Origin: Bolinopsis microptera
Lineage: Eukaryota; Ctenophora; Tentaculata; Lobata; Bolinopsidae
NCBI RefSeq assembly: GCF_026151205.1
Contig: NC_087083.1
Span: 4,628,460 to 4,692,459, forward strand
Direction of reading: 5' to 3'
DNA length: 64,000 nucleotides
Positions 46,673-59,470 of this stretch are shown one piece after another. Under the pieces are notes generated by a model. The model worked only from the letters and a program-made list of their open reading frames with translations. It was not told the origin of the DNA and made no database searches. Position 1 is the first letter of the stretch; each line of letters starts with the position of its first letter. The translations under genes were made by a program, and so were the position numbers.

Positions 46673-46870
46673 GTTTATCCTAGGAATGATTTTTATGTCA
46701 TTGATAATAATAAAGACCCTTTAGATTTTATGTTTATAAATAATTTAATGTATTGTAGAAAGAGTATTTCGACTTTTGACTTTAGTACTTTATTTACGTC
46801 CATTCCACACCACCAACTAAAAGATAATTTAACTAAATTTGTAAATAGAATATTTAAAATCAAAGATTAA
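46673..46870 (+). pseudogene. Penelope-like reverse transcriptase fragment
   Basis: 66 codons ending in TAA, containing RNDFYVIDNN, MFINNLMYCRKSISTFDFST and LFTSIPHHQLKDNL. The (S/T)-F-D-F-S-T-L-(Y/F)-T-x-I-P-H block is characteristic of Penelope-like element reverse transcriptases. Preceded by ttcttatag, so the fragment could start at a 3' splice site, since some Penelope elements have introns (family knowledge). Truncated; no endonuclease seen. Confidence 0.7.
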
Positions 46871-46919
46871 ACTTATATTGTACATTTTGAACATTTAAAA
46901 TATAATTTGAAACATTACA

Positions 46920-48420
46920 GTAACGTTATTCAAATCTCAAACAGAAACAGTATATTACAAAGTTTTGTGTTTTGATCATATGATCGTGGATGTATAGTGA
47001 TTGATTACATAATTTTGAATTTGGTTGATGGTGATTGTGAGTGAGAAGATGTTTGGAGTGCAAGCCAGTAACTCTGTCAAATGAACAGCCCACTGAAGAG
47101 CGGGTGAGCGCAAGCGCGGGAACAGCAGAGAGGGTGCCACAAAACGGCACACACGGAAAGGACGAAACAAAAAAATACGCCGCGCGCGGTAAGCTTGCCT
47201 ATGTCTGAGAGCCGGTGTTACCTGGCAGGAGGCCTCAAAGGAGGTGCCGTGGTGGAGTGTGAAGGGAAAGTTCGAGAGCACGGCAGCTCAAACTGATGAT
47301 GAAGATTGAAGAAGGAGGTCGAGCTGGAAGCTCAGAAAAAGCTAAACAGGAAGGATCCAGCTGAGGTCTGACTCATGTCAGGAAGTGATGAAAAACTCAC
47401 AGACAGAATCATCGGTGGCTGTCTACCCCGTATGATTTCAGGCATCAGGATACACTGGAGCAGTGCAGAGCTGATTAGTTAAAAAAAAACAAATTTTATT
47501 TTATACCCACAATCAATTCATATTTAGTTCAAATATTTAAAGTCAAAATAACCATTTCACATAAGTGGTTATATTATAATAAAATAATTTGTGATAAATT
47601 AATTTACACTCAAAAATGAACAAAATATACACAATTTTTACCTAGTGCAACACTGGTTCAGCGCGCGGCTGATCGAAAAAGTTTGATTTGATTTACTAAC
47701 TACAGTGTACAGCGTACATGAAAAAATTACTTACTGAATCTTTTAATACTAGACACATTTTAATTCAGATGTTGTTCAATGAGTTAGCCACAAAAATGTT
47801 CAAATTATGTAGGAGGGTAAAGGACACAATTGCTAGTAGTGCTTCTTTGTGCCCGTTGACTACAATGAACATTTTGCGGAGTTTCTCCAGACGGCTTTTA
47901 TCGGAGTGCGTGTTATTTACTTGGTTATGCACAAGCCAGGCCAACATTTTGTTTTTGTGTCAGCCGTGCTACCAGGTTGCAGAGTATTATAAAAACTAAA
48001 CAATTATACACTATACAAATTTGCTAATACAATATCATGCAGAGTCCGATCTAGCTGCAAACGTCAGACACCACAGTTCAGCCGCCAAGTACCGTTTAAG
48101 TGAACACCGAAACACGAGGTTTAGGTGTCATTTTGTAAATCACTTTATGGATGGATAATTCAGTAATTGTTGAAGAAAATTACAGTCACTGCCACCTATA
48201 GCGTTATGTCATGGGTCTGATTAACGGCCAAGAATAAACGTACGTGCGCGCTTAAGAAACCCGCGCAAATGTTGAGGTAGGGAGTAGCTGCGGCGCGCTT
48301 TTAACATATATTACGTATAGCGCCGTACGGAAACGGCAATATTTAAGTAATTAGGCAGAAGGACTTTCGACAAAACTGTACCATATGGAATGGTCGAAAA
48401 TCGAGTGTTTTAGTAAATAA
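46920..48420. other. Non-coding stretch with a less AT-rich patch
   Basis: From 47,045 to 47,450 base composition rises in GC and words such as gagcgggtgagcgcaagcgc appear; no frame is convincing. A cnnctgatga-like word occurs near 47,295 but I could not fold a hammerhead around it. A second plus-strand frame at 47,718-47,999 is unsupported. Confidence 0.35.
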
Positions 48421-48424
48421 CTTA

Positions 48425-50140
48425 GAATATATTTTCGGTTTTCTCAAGATCTGATTGATAGATTTTCTTTAAACTTTCCAGATAGTTAGATGGCTATATG
48501 ACAGATAATGAGTAAGAGTTTGAAAGAATTTCTATATGCCAAAATGGAGATATGACTTCAAACACAAGAAAATATCTCCAAATTGGCGTCTTCTAACGGA
48601 ACACAGGTATATATTAAGAGATCTGAATAATAGAATTTTTTAAAACTTTCCAGATAGTTACATGGCTATAAGACGGATAATCTGAGCAAGTTTGGGCGAA
48701 TTTTTATGTGCCAAACTTGAGATATGACTTCAAACACACGAAAACATCTCAAAGTGGCGGTTTTGGTACAATATTTGACGAAAGTCGATTATCTCGAGAT
48801 CTGAATGATAGAATTTCTTTAAACTTTCCAGATAGTTACAGAGCTATAAGACAGATAATCTGAGCAAGTTTGGGCGAATTTCTATGTGCCAAACTTGAGA
48901 TATGACTTCAAACACAAGTAAATATTTCAAATTGGCGGTTTCTAGCGGAACGCAGGCATATATTTCGAGATCTGAATGATAGAATTTTTTAAAACTTTCC
49001 AGATAGTTACATGGCTATAAGACGGATAATCTGAGCAAGTTTGGGCGAATTTCTATGTGCCAAACTTGAGATATGACTTCAAACACACGAAAACATCTCA
49101 AAGTGGCGGTTTTGGTACAATATTTGACGAAAGTCGATTATCTCGAGATCTGAATGATAGAATTTCTTTAAACTTTCCAGATAGTTACAAGGCTATAAGA
49201 TGAATAATCTGAGCGAGTTTGGGCGAATTTCTATGTGCCAAACTTGAGATATGACTTCAAACACAAGTAAATATTTCAAATTTTGGCGGTTTCTAGCGGA
49301 ACGCAGGCATATATTTCGAGATCTAAATGATAGAATTTTTTAAAACTTTCCAGATAGTTACATGGCTATAAGACGGATAATCTGAGCAAGTTTGGGCGAA
49401 TTTCTATGTGCCAAACTTGAGATATGACTTCAAACACAAATAAATATTTCAAATTGGCGGTTTCTAGCAGAACGCAGGCATATATTTCGAGATCTAAATG
49501 ATAGAATTTTTTAAAACTTTCCAGATAGTTACATGGCTATAAGACGGATAATCTGAGCAAAAGAACATAGACATTCGCCCAAACTTGCTCAGATTATCTG
49601 TCTAATAGCCATGTAACTATCTGGAAACTTTTAAAAAATTCTATCATTTAGATCTCGAAATATATGCCTGCGTTCCGCTAGAAACCGCCAATTTGAAATA
49701 TTTACTTGTGTTTGAAGTCATATATACTCAAGTTTGGCACATAGAAATTCGCCCAAACTCGCTCAGATTATCCGTGTTATAGCCCTGTAACTATCTGGAA
49801 AGTTTAAAGAAATTCTATCATTCAGATCTCGAGATAATCGACTTTCGTCAAATATTGTACCAAAACCGCCACTTTGAGATGTTTTCGTGTGTTTGAAGTC
49901 ATATCTCAAGTTTGGCACATAGAAATTCGCCCAAACTCGCTCAGATTATCCGTGTTATAGCCATGTAACTATCTGGAAAGTTTTAAAAAATTCTATCATT
50001 CAGATCTCGAAATATATGCCTGCGTTCCGCTAGAAACCGCCAATTTGAAATATTTACTTGTGTTTGAAGTCATATCTCAAGTTTGGCACATAGAAATTCG
50101 CCCAAACTCGCTCAGATTATCCGTGTTATAGCCATGTATA
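48425..50140. repeat. Inverted satellite: direct copies then mirror copies
   Basis: About six direct copies of a ~178-bp unit (atgatagaatttyttwaaac, then tttccagatagttacatggc, then gagatatgacttcaaacaca) run to about 49,560. After a short centre (caaaagaacatagac) about three copies continue in the opposite orientation to 50,140. Two alternating unit types (aaagtggcggttttggtaca and aaattggcggtttctagcgg) define a higher-order dimer. No coding. The whole could fold into a 0.55-kb-armed hairpin. Confidence 0.9.
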
Positions 50141-50147
50141 ATGGCGC

Positions 50148-50380
50148 AGGAGGGTCAACCTGAAAAGAACATTGCTTGACCCTCCTGCCCCACCGCATGG
50201 ATCAGGAGGTTCATTTCAGAAACAGTGCTTGACCCTCCTGCCCCACCACATGGATCAGGAGGTTCATTTCAGAAAAAACAGTGCTTGACCCTCCTGCCCC
50301 ACCACATGGATCAGGAGGTTCATTTCAGAAAAAACAGTGCTTGACCCTCCTGCCCCACCACATGGATTACGGGGGTCATT
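50148..50380. repeat. 62-bp minisatellite
   Basis: Four copies of a unit containing cagtgcttgaccctcctgcc and ccaccacatggatcaggagg. The aggagggtcaa/ttgaccctcct pair forms small hairpins. It abuts the inverted satellite. Confidence 0.88.
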
Positions 50381-50591
50381 TGAACCCACAAGACCATGTG
50401 CACTTATTTCTACATCGCGCGCGATACGTGTGTGCGTGATTACATGAAATCTTACCGCGCCCTACGCCAAGTAGACGAAAAGCGTGGTCGAAGAGCGAGA
50501 GTCGGTACAATAAATAAAACGAGAGTTGGTACATTTAACTGGCATTTTTTAACCGTGGTACAATCAGAATTGCATACAGCCGACACAGGAT

Positions 50592-50888
50592 GAGGGGGGG
50601 GGGGGGCAATGACTACTGATGGAGACTTTTGAGCACCAATGGGGACGAAAATCATAGGGACTGAAGGTCAAATCGCTGGTGAAATTTTCCATTTGTCCCC
50701 ATAAGTACCCAAAGTTTTGGCGAGTTTTATGTAGTTTTGATATTATCTTTTATTAAATGACTTATAAAGGAGACTTTTGGGTACCAATGGGGGCTAAAAA
50801 TCTTGGAGACTTGAGGTTAAATTGCTGGCGAAATTCTGCACTTGTCCCCAAAGTACCCAAAGTCATTGGCTCCCCCCCCCCTCCCCCG
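50592..50888. mobile_element. Small terminal-inverted-repeat element (MITE-like)
   Basis: Left end G-run then gcaatgact; right end agtcattggc then C-run. Inside, an ~150-bp unit is duplicated (ggagacttttgagcaccaat and ggagacttttgggtaccaat). Non-coding. Target duplication not resolved because of the homopolymer ends. Confidence 0.55.
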
Positions 50889-50899
50889 GGTGAGGTGAC

Positions 50900-53200
50900 G
50901 GAGAAAAATAAACTGAGCTCAAGGCTACATTTCCAGATATCCCGCCAGGGCACCGTCGCTCATGCTGCAAAGTGTGTTGAGAGATGCCCACGTCATCACA
51001 CGTAAACTGTGTCACGAATACCTGAAATGCAGAACAAACATAACTCTGATCTATATTTTTCATAAAACTTTCAGGATTTGCCAATGAGGGAAAAGACAGC
51101 ACTGTCCGAGAAGCTAGAAATGCATGAATCATAGGTGACATGGATAGGGGTAAGAAGTTTTTTAAAAACATGAAAATTGTGAAAGGAAAAGAAGTAGAAA
51201 TGAGAAAGGGTAGATTTAAAATGTTTGAGAATCGATTTTGTGCTGAAGAACTCCGTCCGCAGGACGGGCTTCCGGCTACTTATGATAATTCGAATAAATT
51301 TGAGATTCAAACAAGCTACGAATACGAATGCTTATAGCAGTGGCAAGCTCGTGGCAAGCTCTTGTTTGCTGCGCATTGGCTGCAATGTATAACCGCAGTA
51401 TGAACTGTCAAAATATTTGAATTTGCTTACCTAGTGGCTTTGTTTGATAAAGCATACATACTTTATATACCGATAAATCAATAACTCCTTTTGATTCTTC
51501 GGTTTGAGAATTGTGCGGTCACACATCTCTGCAATGTCTGAAAAGGTGGCAGGGAAGTATTGAAACTTACTTAACACTATATTTACAGTTAAACCTTGAA
51601 CTACTATAACTAGGGCAGTAGGAAACGCCAAAAAGTAGATCATCTGACTAAAACAACTTAACTTCATCCAAGAGTCTAGTTAGCAGCATTGTAGCGATAA
51701 GATACCACCATAGTTTGAGCTGTCGACACTGAAATAAAACAAACAATTTACTTTTCACTACTGCAGGGGAATGCATGTAACATATAAAGAATAAAGATAT
51801 AATATATTGTATGTTTTTCATCGTGGCCTCAGGGGAGAAGGGCAGCTCGAAAAACCGAAAAAAGTCTAAAAAACCGTGTTGGAGCTGGTGAGTTAAAGCT
51901 ACCGATCTCGATCGTGAGAGTCAGATGATCAGATCGCATGTAACGTGAGTTTCGCCCGCCTGAATAAGGCAACATGAAATCATATTGCTGGTGACAGGTC
52001 TCGACCAAGATGTAAAATAAAGATACCCCAAATTTGTTATTTTTAAGCCGATTCACATCGACCCAAGTCTCTGCTTTGACCCTAAATGCTCAAACTTCGT
52101 TAATAGATTGGAAAATCGTGTTATGCTTGTTACTAATAACTGTTGTTTGTGAGAGGACATCTCGATTTCCCGGATCAGAGGATCACACCAATGAGGGGTT
52201 GATTGTGCATGTGTGAACTTGAATAAGTTTTCAAATTGCCCGATTTTTTTTCAGTAGGTCACATTACTCGTGACGTGCAAATGTATCTTTTGTCTTTTAA
52301 TAGGTCAAGCTCAGAGCTTTAAAGCTTTAAAGACTTCTCCGTGACAAAGACGGCCGACATATATCTTTACTCCAGGAAAAGTCAGAACTCTTTCCACACC
52401 ACATTCTTAAATGTACACGACAGCAGAACGACGATGTAGCCCCACGCCGCAGTAAACTTTAAATTTCTGACCCGGAACGAGCCCAGCAACTGTAGACAGC
52501 TGCGTGAGCTATGTACGGTTAGCAGATTTAAGAGCTTATGCAATAAGCAGTCACCGTTCACTCTCATTTTTGACTCTTCTTCTTTTGAACAACAAATGTC
52601 CATTGAATGATGCCAAGCTAAGCGATTATGATTAGAAAAGTACCGTGATTTACACTGATGGCTCATACAAGGACTTATTGGACTTCGTGAATTTGGAGGA
52701 CCTGCAGCTGTAATCAGTACTTCACTACCAGATGTGCGAGGCCGAGGTTCCCGTTTGACAACATTACAAGTGGACCACCCAGGCCGGGATGATCACGCGC
52801 TAGTTGACATGAGATCTGATTCTCCCGGGAAAATTGGGCGAGATGACCGGTGTCCTGTCAGAGGTCACGGATACAAGGATACAAAAATATAAATATTTTA
52901 TTGTACAATTACAATAGTCGTATAAACTTGACAAATTCGCCTACCATCACGTGACCCTCGTCAACGAGCAAGTGAAAAATGTGTTCACAGCATTTATATT
53001 ATACGGTAACTACACCATAGATTGACAAGCTAAGCGTACAGAAAAACGTCCAACTCCGGACTATCATAAAACTCCGGTATAATAGCGTTTTTGACGGAGC
53101 AATTTAATGGCCTGGAGTAGGAAACTTTGTTGACCGGAATAAATTGATCCGAAAGGCGAAAGATACATATGAGAGGCCATCATAAGATGGTACCAAAATA
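50900..53200. other. Possible 5' region of TECPR2-like gene, exons unresolved
   Basis: Minus-strand splice-flanked segments exist (for example catttcag at 51,029 followed by 31 open codons to a gtagcc donor, and ccttttcag at about 51,540), but none has a recognisable WD40 strand and their phases do not chain. I list them as candidates only. Otherwise nothing recognised. Confidence 0.25.
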
Positions 53201-53205
53201 TCTCT

Positions 53206-54808
53206 GGGCAATTCCACCGTGACGGACACCACGATTATGCCATTTTTAAAAGTTCAAACGAATGTTGTGCTCAGGATGTTGCTTCTTTATCAGCTTAAAC
53301 TATTTATTAGTCCACATTTAACCTTTCTATAGGTTGTGTGAAAATTTCAGACCCCTACCATTATTACTTTCTGAGATAGCACCCCTGTGACGGACACGAC
53401 TTAAATATGACACTTTTTTTGGGTGTCTACTCAGAAGGTACCCGAATCTATCTCAAAACGTTATCTATTATCTCTAATTTGGACATGCAGTGATAGAAAA
53501 AGGTTTAGGGATTTCTGAGATACCATTTTTTTGGAGATTGCTCAGTTTTTGTTTGCGTGGCGCCATTTTCAAATTGTGACGGACGTGACTGTGACGGACA
53601 CACGTTTTTTTTTCAATTTCTCCAAATCTTCTATTTGACACTTTTATCTTGTTCAGTGACCTTGATTCTGTATTTATGCCAATTTTTAGGCCGCTAGTAC
53701 TTCCACGAGGTCTGCAATAGCCAAAATCGTCCATTTTGGGCATACGCTAGGGTATCAATCTAGGGGCAGCAATTATTTCTCTACTTGAACAAATTTATAA
53801 CTCTGGTAAAACATTCATCTCTGTTCAACACATCACACTGTTGAGACCATCTCCCAAAAGTTTCATTACTTTAGTGTTTAAAATGTGGAAGATATTGAAT
53901 TTTTACTTCAAAAATATGCGAAAATAGGGTAAAGTCCATTTTTTGTGCCTTTTACCCCTGAAAAAGGTTAAGGCAAATAAAATGGCAAAACTCAGTAAAT
54001 TCAATTATTGAATTGCATATGATGTTATTTGATAGTCTAGTCAACATAGTCAAACCTTATTTGACTTAAATTTGTCCTGGTTTTAGTCAAAATAATGGAA
54101 ATATGGATAAAAATGGCTAAAAGTGAGCCGTACGCCCATATATGGGCATATACAAAATTATACACAACTCAGTCATTTTCTGTCCAATTTTCGATTTGAC
54201 AACACCGTTTTGTTAAGGACGGTATCAGCTTTAACAAAACTGCATTTAAAGTCTGTTAAAAGATCTTTTGGAGCATTTTCAAAAAAATGTGACGGACGCG
54301 ACAAGTTGGGACCCCCCTTCCAAAATTTTTTTCTTAAAAGATACAAGCCTGATAATTTTTACGGTACTCCCTTACCTTCAGAAGAGATAGGTTACAGTGG
54401 TTTTTTGAATATAAATAGCACTATGTGGCTCTGAAAAAACCTTTTTTGCTTAATTTTGTGACGGACGCGACACCATCTTTGTGGAAATTTTTTAGAAAAA
54501 GTATTTGAGTAACGGTTTTGAAACTTTGCATAGCTCTCATTCTTATGCCTATGCTTAAGTGTATGGAATTTCATAGAGAAATATTGCTGCATACCCAAAC
54601 TATGGCCCTTTGAAAATTTGAATGATTTTTGTCATTTCCGAGTAGTGTTCCTTTGAATGAGAAAAATCAAAAGTAAATGCAATATGAAATAAAAATCTTT
54701 TGTTGACCTGTAAGGTTAAGAGTCTAATGAACATATTTTAACCAAAATTAGGTGCCTATCTTAACATTTTTCATTTTCACCAAGTGGAACCTTACCGTGG
54801 AATTGCCC
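53206..54808. mobile_element. 1.6-kb terminal-inverted-repeat element with GTGACGGAC motifs
   Basis: Begins GGGCAATTCCAC and ends GTGGAATTGCCC, flanked by CTCT at 53202-53205 and 54809-54812 (possible 4-bp duplication). Internally gtgacggac recurs about seven times (53,219; 53,391; 53,577; 53,590; 54,291; 54,461). The same gacggacgtgac word ends the element at 12322-15258. No transposase seen. The short frames on both strands are not convincing. Confidence 0.65.
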
Positions 54809-54861
54809 CTCTGTGAAAAGTCCTTTTTACTTTTTTAAGCGTCAAAAGTCGGTGCACTTAC

Positions 54862-54949
54862 TTTATCCATCGAAAAAAGGCATCCCCTGGTGGCTCGTAA
54901 AGTATCGATTTTAGCTGTCTAGTAGCCATCTTCTGTGCTCTCTGGCAGT
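54862..54949 (-). CDS. Candidate first coding exon of the TECPR2-like gene
   Basis: Acceptor tttcttcttag (after a presumed 5' UTR intron), 20 nt of leader, ATG at 54927-54929, then MATRQLKSILYEPPGDAFFR and a strong donor AAA|GTAAGT. Right strand and a plausible position. It leaves two bases of a codon while the first WD40 exon needs phase 0, so at least one more exon must intervene. It could equally belong to another gene. Confidence 0.35.
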
Positions 54950-54989
54950 CTAAGAAGAAACATTATATACGACTCTATACAAATAATCT

Positions 54990-55110
54990 TATTATAAAAC
55001 AGGATCATACATAGTTAATAGAACTCCATTAAGAAAACATCTTAACTACGTAATCTGTGCCTAGTACAACAGTTTCCAACACTTCCTACAGCTAGCAATA
55101 TCCCTTATTT
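54990..55110. repeat. Dispersed repeat shared with 10,700-10,860
   Basis: caggatcatac, aaaacatctta, gtaatctgt and tatcccttatttcattt occur in the same order in both places, with divergence. Probably an old LINE or SINE 3' fragment. Confidence 0.5.
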
Positions 55111-55849
55111 CATTTAAATCACTCAAATTTCTAAGTTCTAAGTTTCTATATTTAAGGTCATCAACAAGCATATTTGATATAAGTTTGTATTAGGTCTACC
55201 AACACGCCCTTTAAATTTACCACTACTATTTAACACAAATTTCTCTTTGTGATGAAAAAGTTTAAAGAAGCTTTACAACTTAACTCAAACTAATGCTTCT
55301 GTCTGTCTGCTGAATTTGAGTTTATTTCTAAATGATTCGCAGCTTTCGGTAGCTCCATGTTCAGCCCACCATGCCTGAAAAAATTTGGTTCACAATAACT
55401 TTGGTTCCCATAAATATTATGGTTACCATAATATAAGTCACAAATTTTGTTAATTTCAAGTCAACAACAATATTAGTCGTATTTTTAAGACCATTTTTCC
55501 ATATCATTTAATTTTTTTAAATTTATTCAGCTAGCTTTTTTGACTCAAATATTTTCGATCTGGGAAATTATTTAAAGACGAGTCAACATTACATACATCA
55601 ATTACATAGCATCACATACATTTACCTATAACACGCAGTAGCGACTTGTATAAATTTAACGATACTTAAATTCGTTAAATCATATATCATGTATATGCTC
55701 TGCTGAAATTTTAGTCTCCTTTAAAATAAGTCCGCCCATGAAATTTAGTTTACAACAATTTTAGGCAATTGTTTGACTTAATTTATGGTATAATAGATTT
55801 TTCGTTCCTGAGGAAAGGGAATTTCGGCGGATATAGTAACACCATAAAA

Positions 55850-57006
55850 CAGAGGCACATATTAGGTGCGATGGGTGCGGGATCGCACAATTTACCGTTT
55901 TCTGCACATTTCCGCATAATTTATTGTTTTCCACACACTTCCGCGCATTTTGTAATTTTCTGCATATTTCCGCATAATCTAGCATTTTCCGCGTAATTTC
56001 GCATAATTTTGAAATTTTCGCGTTAAGATTTTCGAGTGTAAAAACCAAAATATGTTAAAAGTCGGGCCCTTTTAGGACCGTGACTCAGGCCCTTTTAGGA
56101 CCGTGACTCAGGCCCTTTCGGGACCGTGACCCAGGCCCTTTTGGAACTCATACCTAGGCCACGTGACGCAGTTACCACGTGACCCAGGCCCTTTCGGGAC
56201 CCTGACCCAGGCCCTTTCGGGACCCTGACCCAGGCCCTTTCGGGACCGTGACCCAGGCCCTTTTGGAACTCATACCTAGGCCACGTGACCCAGTTACCAC
56301 GTGACCCAGGCCCTTTCGGGACCCTGACCCAGGCCCTTTTGGAACTCATGCCTAGGCCACGTGACCCGGTTACCACGTGACCCAGGCCCTTTCGGTACCA
56401 TGACCCAGGCCCTTTCGGGACCGTGACCCAGGCCCTTTCGGGACCGTGACCCAGGCCGTTATGGAACCCTAGTCGTTACCGTACTTCGATCATACCTGCA
56501 GCCCTTTTTATCGGGTAATGAGCTCTATTCGTTGTAGCGTTGGTTTTATAGTGGGCTTAATGGATCTTGGATCAAATGGTTTACAAGTACTGACGATCGT
56601 GTCACATATTTGCGATCACGCATGGGATCTGATCGACTCTATCAAGACTTCAAGAGGCGTCTTCAAATAACTGTCTCCTGATCTCTACCAGATCAAGTCA
56701 CTGTTCTCAGATAACTAAATCTCAATATAGGTTCAATCATGGTCTTAGTAAAGAACTACACCCTCAGTAACACATAAACAGACCTATTTTTGATAAGAGC
56801 GGCGGTTATACGTTTAGAATTTCCAAAGTCCTTCAGAAAATGCAAAAGAAAACCGCACAATTCTCGCACAAATTTCGAAAAAATCGTCGCACATTTGCCG
56901 CATAATTGGTAAAAATTTACCGCACCTTACCGCACATTTCACCTTTATAGTCGGGTGCGGTACCGCATAATTTCGATTTTTTTACCGCACCTAATATGTG
57001 CCTCTG
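55850..57006. mobile_element. hAT-type non-autonomous element, 1.16 kb
   Basis: Terminal inverted repeats CAGAGGCACATATTAGGTGC / complement, flanked by the exact 8-bp duplication CCATAAAA (55842-55849 and 57007-57014). CAG-start ends with 8-bp duplications define hAT. Subterminal regions have many ccgcataattt / ccgcacatttc words on both sides. The middle is a 23-bp minisatellite. No transposase. Confidence 0.88.
56055..56455. repeat. 23-bp minisatellite within the hAT element
   Basis: About 17 copies of accgtgacccaggccctttc-ggg, interspersed with a longer variant containing ggaactcatacctaggccac and gtgacccagttaccac. GC-rich relative to the window. Confidence 0.88.
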
Positions 57007-57639
57007 CCATAAAATATTGGTTTATGTAAATTGAGTTTACGTTGTTTATCAATGATTCGAGGGCACTGCAACGAGAATTAGAACAATTAATCAAAAATTA
57101 CTGCCTAAACATTTAATGAGCAAAACCTAACGAGCTTAACCTCTGTCACTCTTTTTCGGAGATTCAATATCATTTGACACAACTCTATGGATTAACTATA
57201 TGATTTTTTAAAATAGGAAAACTAATCTGGTTGTATCCTAGCAGAACTGATTATTATATACGTTAAGAACAGTGTCAGCTGGAATATTCAAGTAAGGTCA
57301 TTTGTGTGCTTTCTTTTACAACAGAAACAAGGAATTGAGGAGTGTTATAAAGTTGTTGTACTCTATAAGTGTATATTCACCTACAAGCATAACTGCTTGG
57401 CGTGATGAGGTACATCTTTGATTGGTCGAAGGTCTTTCAACAACACAGCATCATCACTTTCATAGTAGTCCCCGGCTTATGACGGGTTCATAGCGGTATT
57501 AAACATGTTTTTCTGGGCCCAAACATTCTACGCTCCTACTATGCTATTACTGGTCTCTTGACTAACTCCCAATCATCTGTCCATATGGTATTGTTTACTA
57601 AACTGACAAGGGTAATCATAACATAACATTGTGCTCACA

Positions 57640-57990
57640 GTGTCACTCCATTCCTGAAAAAAGCCCATTTTCTTCCAATAAGACAACAAATAGAGTATAA
57701 GATTGCTCTAACCGTGTTCAAATGTGTCAACAACGTAGCTCCAAATTATATCACCAAATGCATCAACATTAAGAGTCAACCTGTACGTGTACTACGGACT
57801 GAACAAGACTATTTCCTCCTAAATGTTCCTACTGTTTCAAATTATAGTAAAACTGAGAGAAGCTTTAGTTACTGTGGACCCTTTGTTTGAATCAGCTTCC
57901 TTAGCAATTGAGAACATTAACCGATATCGTCTTGTTTAAAAAGAGAATAAATACGCATCTCTTTGAAAAAGCATTCATATAAGTAGCATA
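57640..57990 (+). pseudogene. CR1/L2-like LINE reverse-transcriptase C-terminal fragment
   Basis: Decayed frames spell QRIEYKIALTVFKC-NNVAP, then RSFSYCGP, a stop, and FKKRINTHLFEKAF. This is the standard end of CR1/L2-type ORF2 (L-P-I-x-x-R-I-x-Y-K ... W-N-x-L-P ... K-T-x-L-F). Contains stops and frameshifts. Confidence 0.7.
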
Positions 57991-58259
57991 TAATAACTTT
58001 CTCATAAAACCCAAACTTCATAAAAATAAGTTCTAATGTACATATTCATGAGTCGCTTTAGATGGCTTGAACTGAATCTTTACTTAGCTGTCATTAGTTT
58101 AGTGCTCAGTGTCAACAAGAATTGTCATTATATTTTCCCTGTGATAATATTCAATTTCAAGTCAATATATCATAGTTATTGAATGCCTATATATATCCTG
58201 AAGTTAGGACTATGATTTGACCTGCCCATCCCCTAATTTTGGAAGTTTATATGCTCCTA

Positions 58260-58465
58260 TCGTGAAAATGAGGTTAATTGAATGAAGGCTTTCATGTTAT
58301 TCTGTATTATCACGTCATCTTACATCACATTATCAGGTCCAGTTTATCCATAATTAAGACACCAATTGAATAATGAATGTGAATTTGTTTAGGTAGAGAA
58401 TAAAATTTAGGTCGAAAATTTTGATCCTTCCCCCCCCCCCCCCCCGCCCCCCTCTGGCCTTATTT
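58260..58465. mobile_element. End fragment related to the TTAA element
   Basis: Contains gaaaatgaggttaattgaa and ends C-run then cccccctctggcctta, the same right terminus as the element at 42120-43623. The left part is missing and the flanking TTAA is degraded to TTAT. Confidence 0.6.
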
Positions 58466-58479
58466 CATTAAATCCATAA

Positions 58480-59470
58480 CACCTGATCTTGAAGTTACTC
58501 ACAAGGCGAGGAACATCCTAGCCTGTCCAGCATCTGGGAGGTCTACACAGGAAACAGTAGCTCATTTAGCTCTAGGTCACCAGGCTGTGACAGTAGTCTT
58601 GATGTCCATTGTCCAACCAGTTCTGCGATTTACAGGTAACATCTAGGTAAAGAATAAGATTAAGTTGAATGTGCTTATGATGGGACCCCGGAGGGCAAGA
58701 TCAGGTTATAATAATATAACACCTTGAATTTTTAATGTACTATATACTATAATATCTGAAAGAATCTCTTCGAATATTTTTCTGTGACAAGTGGATCTTG
58801 AATCTTTGAATAGAGTTGGTGGTTACTGTCTGGTGACATTACACACTCACTTAATCTTCCTCTTGGTCCAAGGGATGTTTTAAGAAGGGCATTAATAACT
58901 TCCCTTACTGACATACTTACAACAAAATAGCTGCATTGCTTTGGACTTGTCAGTAGAATGCCTGAAGATCGGTTACCCAACTGTCTACTTGAATGACAAC
59001 CCAAAAATAGGAAGAGATCAAGAGGCAGGTCTATAGGAAGAGCTTAAATGTAGTAGAAATGTTACCTACCCTCCGAAGATGTATAAGTAAAGTAATAAAA
59101 CAGCTCGCGCAGACTAATCTTTTTGGATGGAGATCTCGCTAGAGTAACATGTTACTTGGTTCAATCCAATAACATATAAAATGAAAGAGTTTAAGAGTCC
59201 AAAATAGGAATTTAACAAAAATATATATTAAATTCATTCACTGCAACAATCACTCCATAAAATCATGTAGGAGTATTGATAAGATTGAGTTCCAGATCAC
59301 CTATATATTGCTGTGGATACTAAAATCCTGACACCTCTATAACCCCTAAAAGAAACTATACATGTCATGGGTAATGGATATCATTAGTAGGTAGTTATTG
59401 CAAACAGAGTGCTACCAAGTGCCACGTCTTATGATTTTCTAGAAATCAGAAACAAAAAGTAAAACTCTAA
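58480..59470. other. Non-coding stretch, nothing recognised
   Basis: No supported gene. A minus-strand frame at 58,747-59,004 has no recognisable similarity. Confidence 0.4.

Noticed and set aside
47045-47450. Possible hammerhead ribozyme near a Penelope-like fragment
   Set aside because: A ctgatga word is present, but I could not find a matching gaaa arm and three stems.
52382-52666. 94-residue minus-strand frame as missing TECPR2 N-terminal exon
   Set aside because: Position fits, but there is no clear WD40 strand and no pair of splice sites giving the needed phase.
54123-54434. 103-residue plus-strand frame
   Set aside because: Lies inside the non-autonomous GTGACGGAC element; no domain or codon-level signal.
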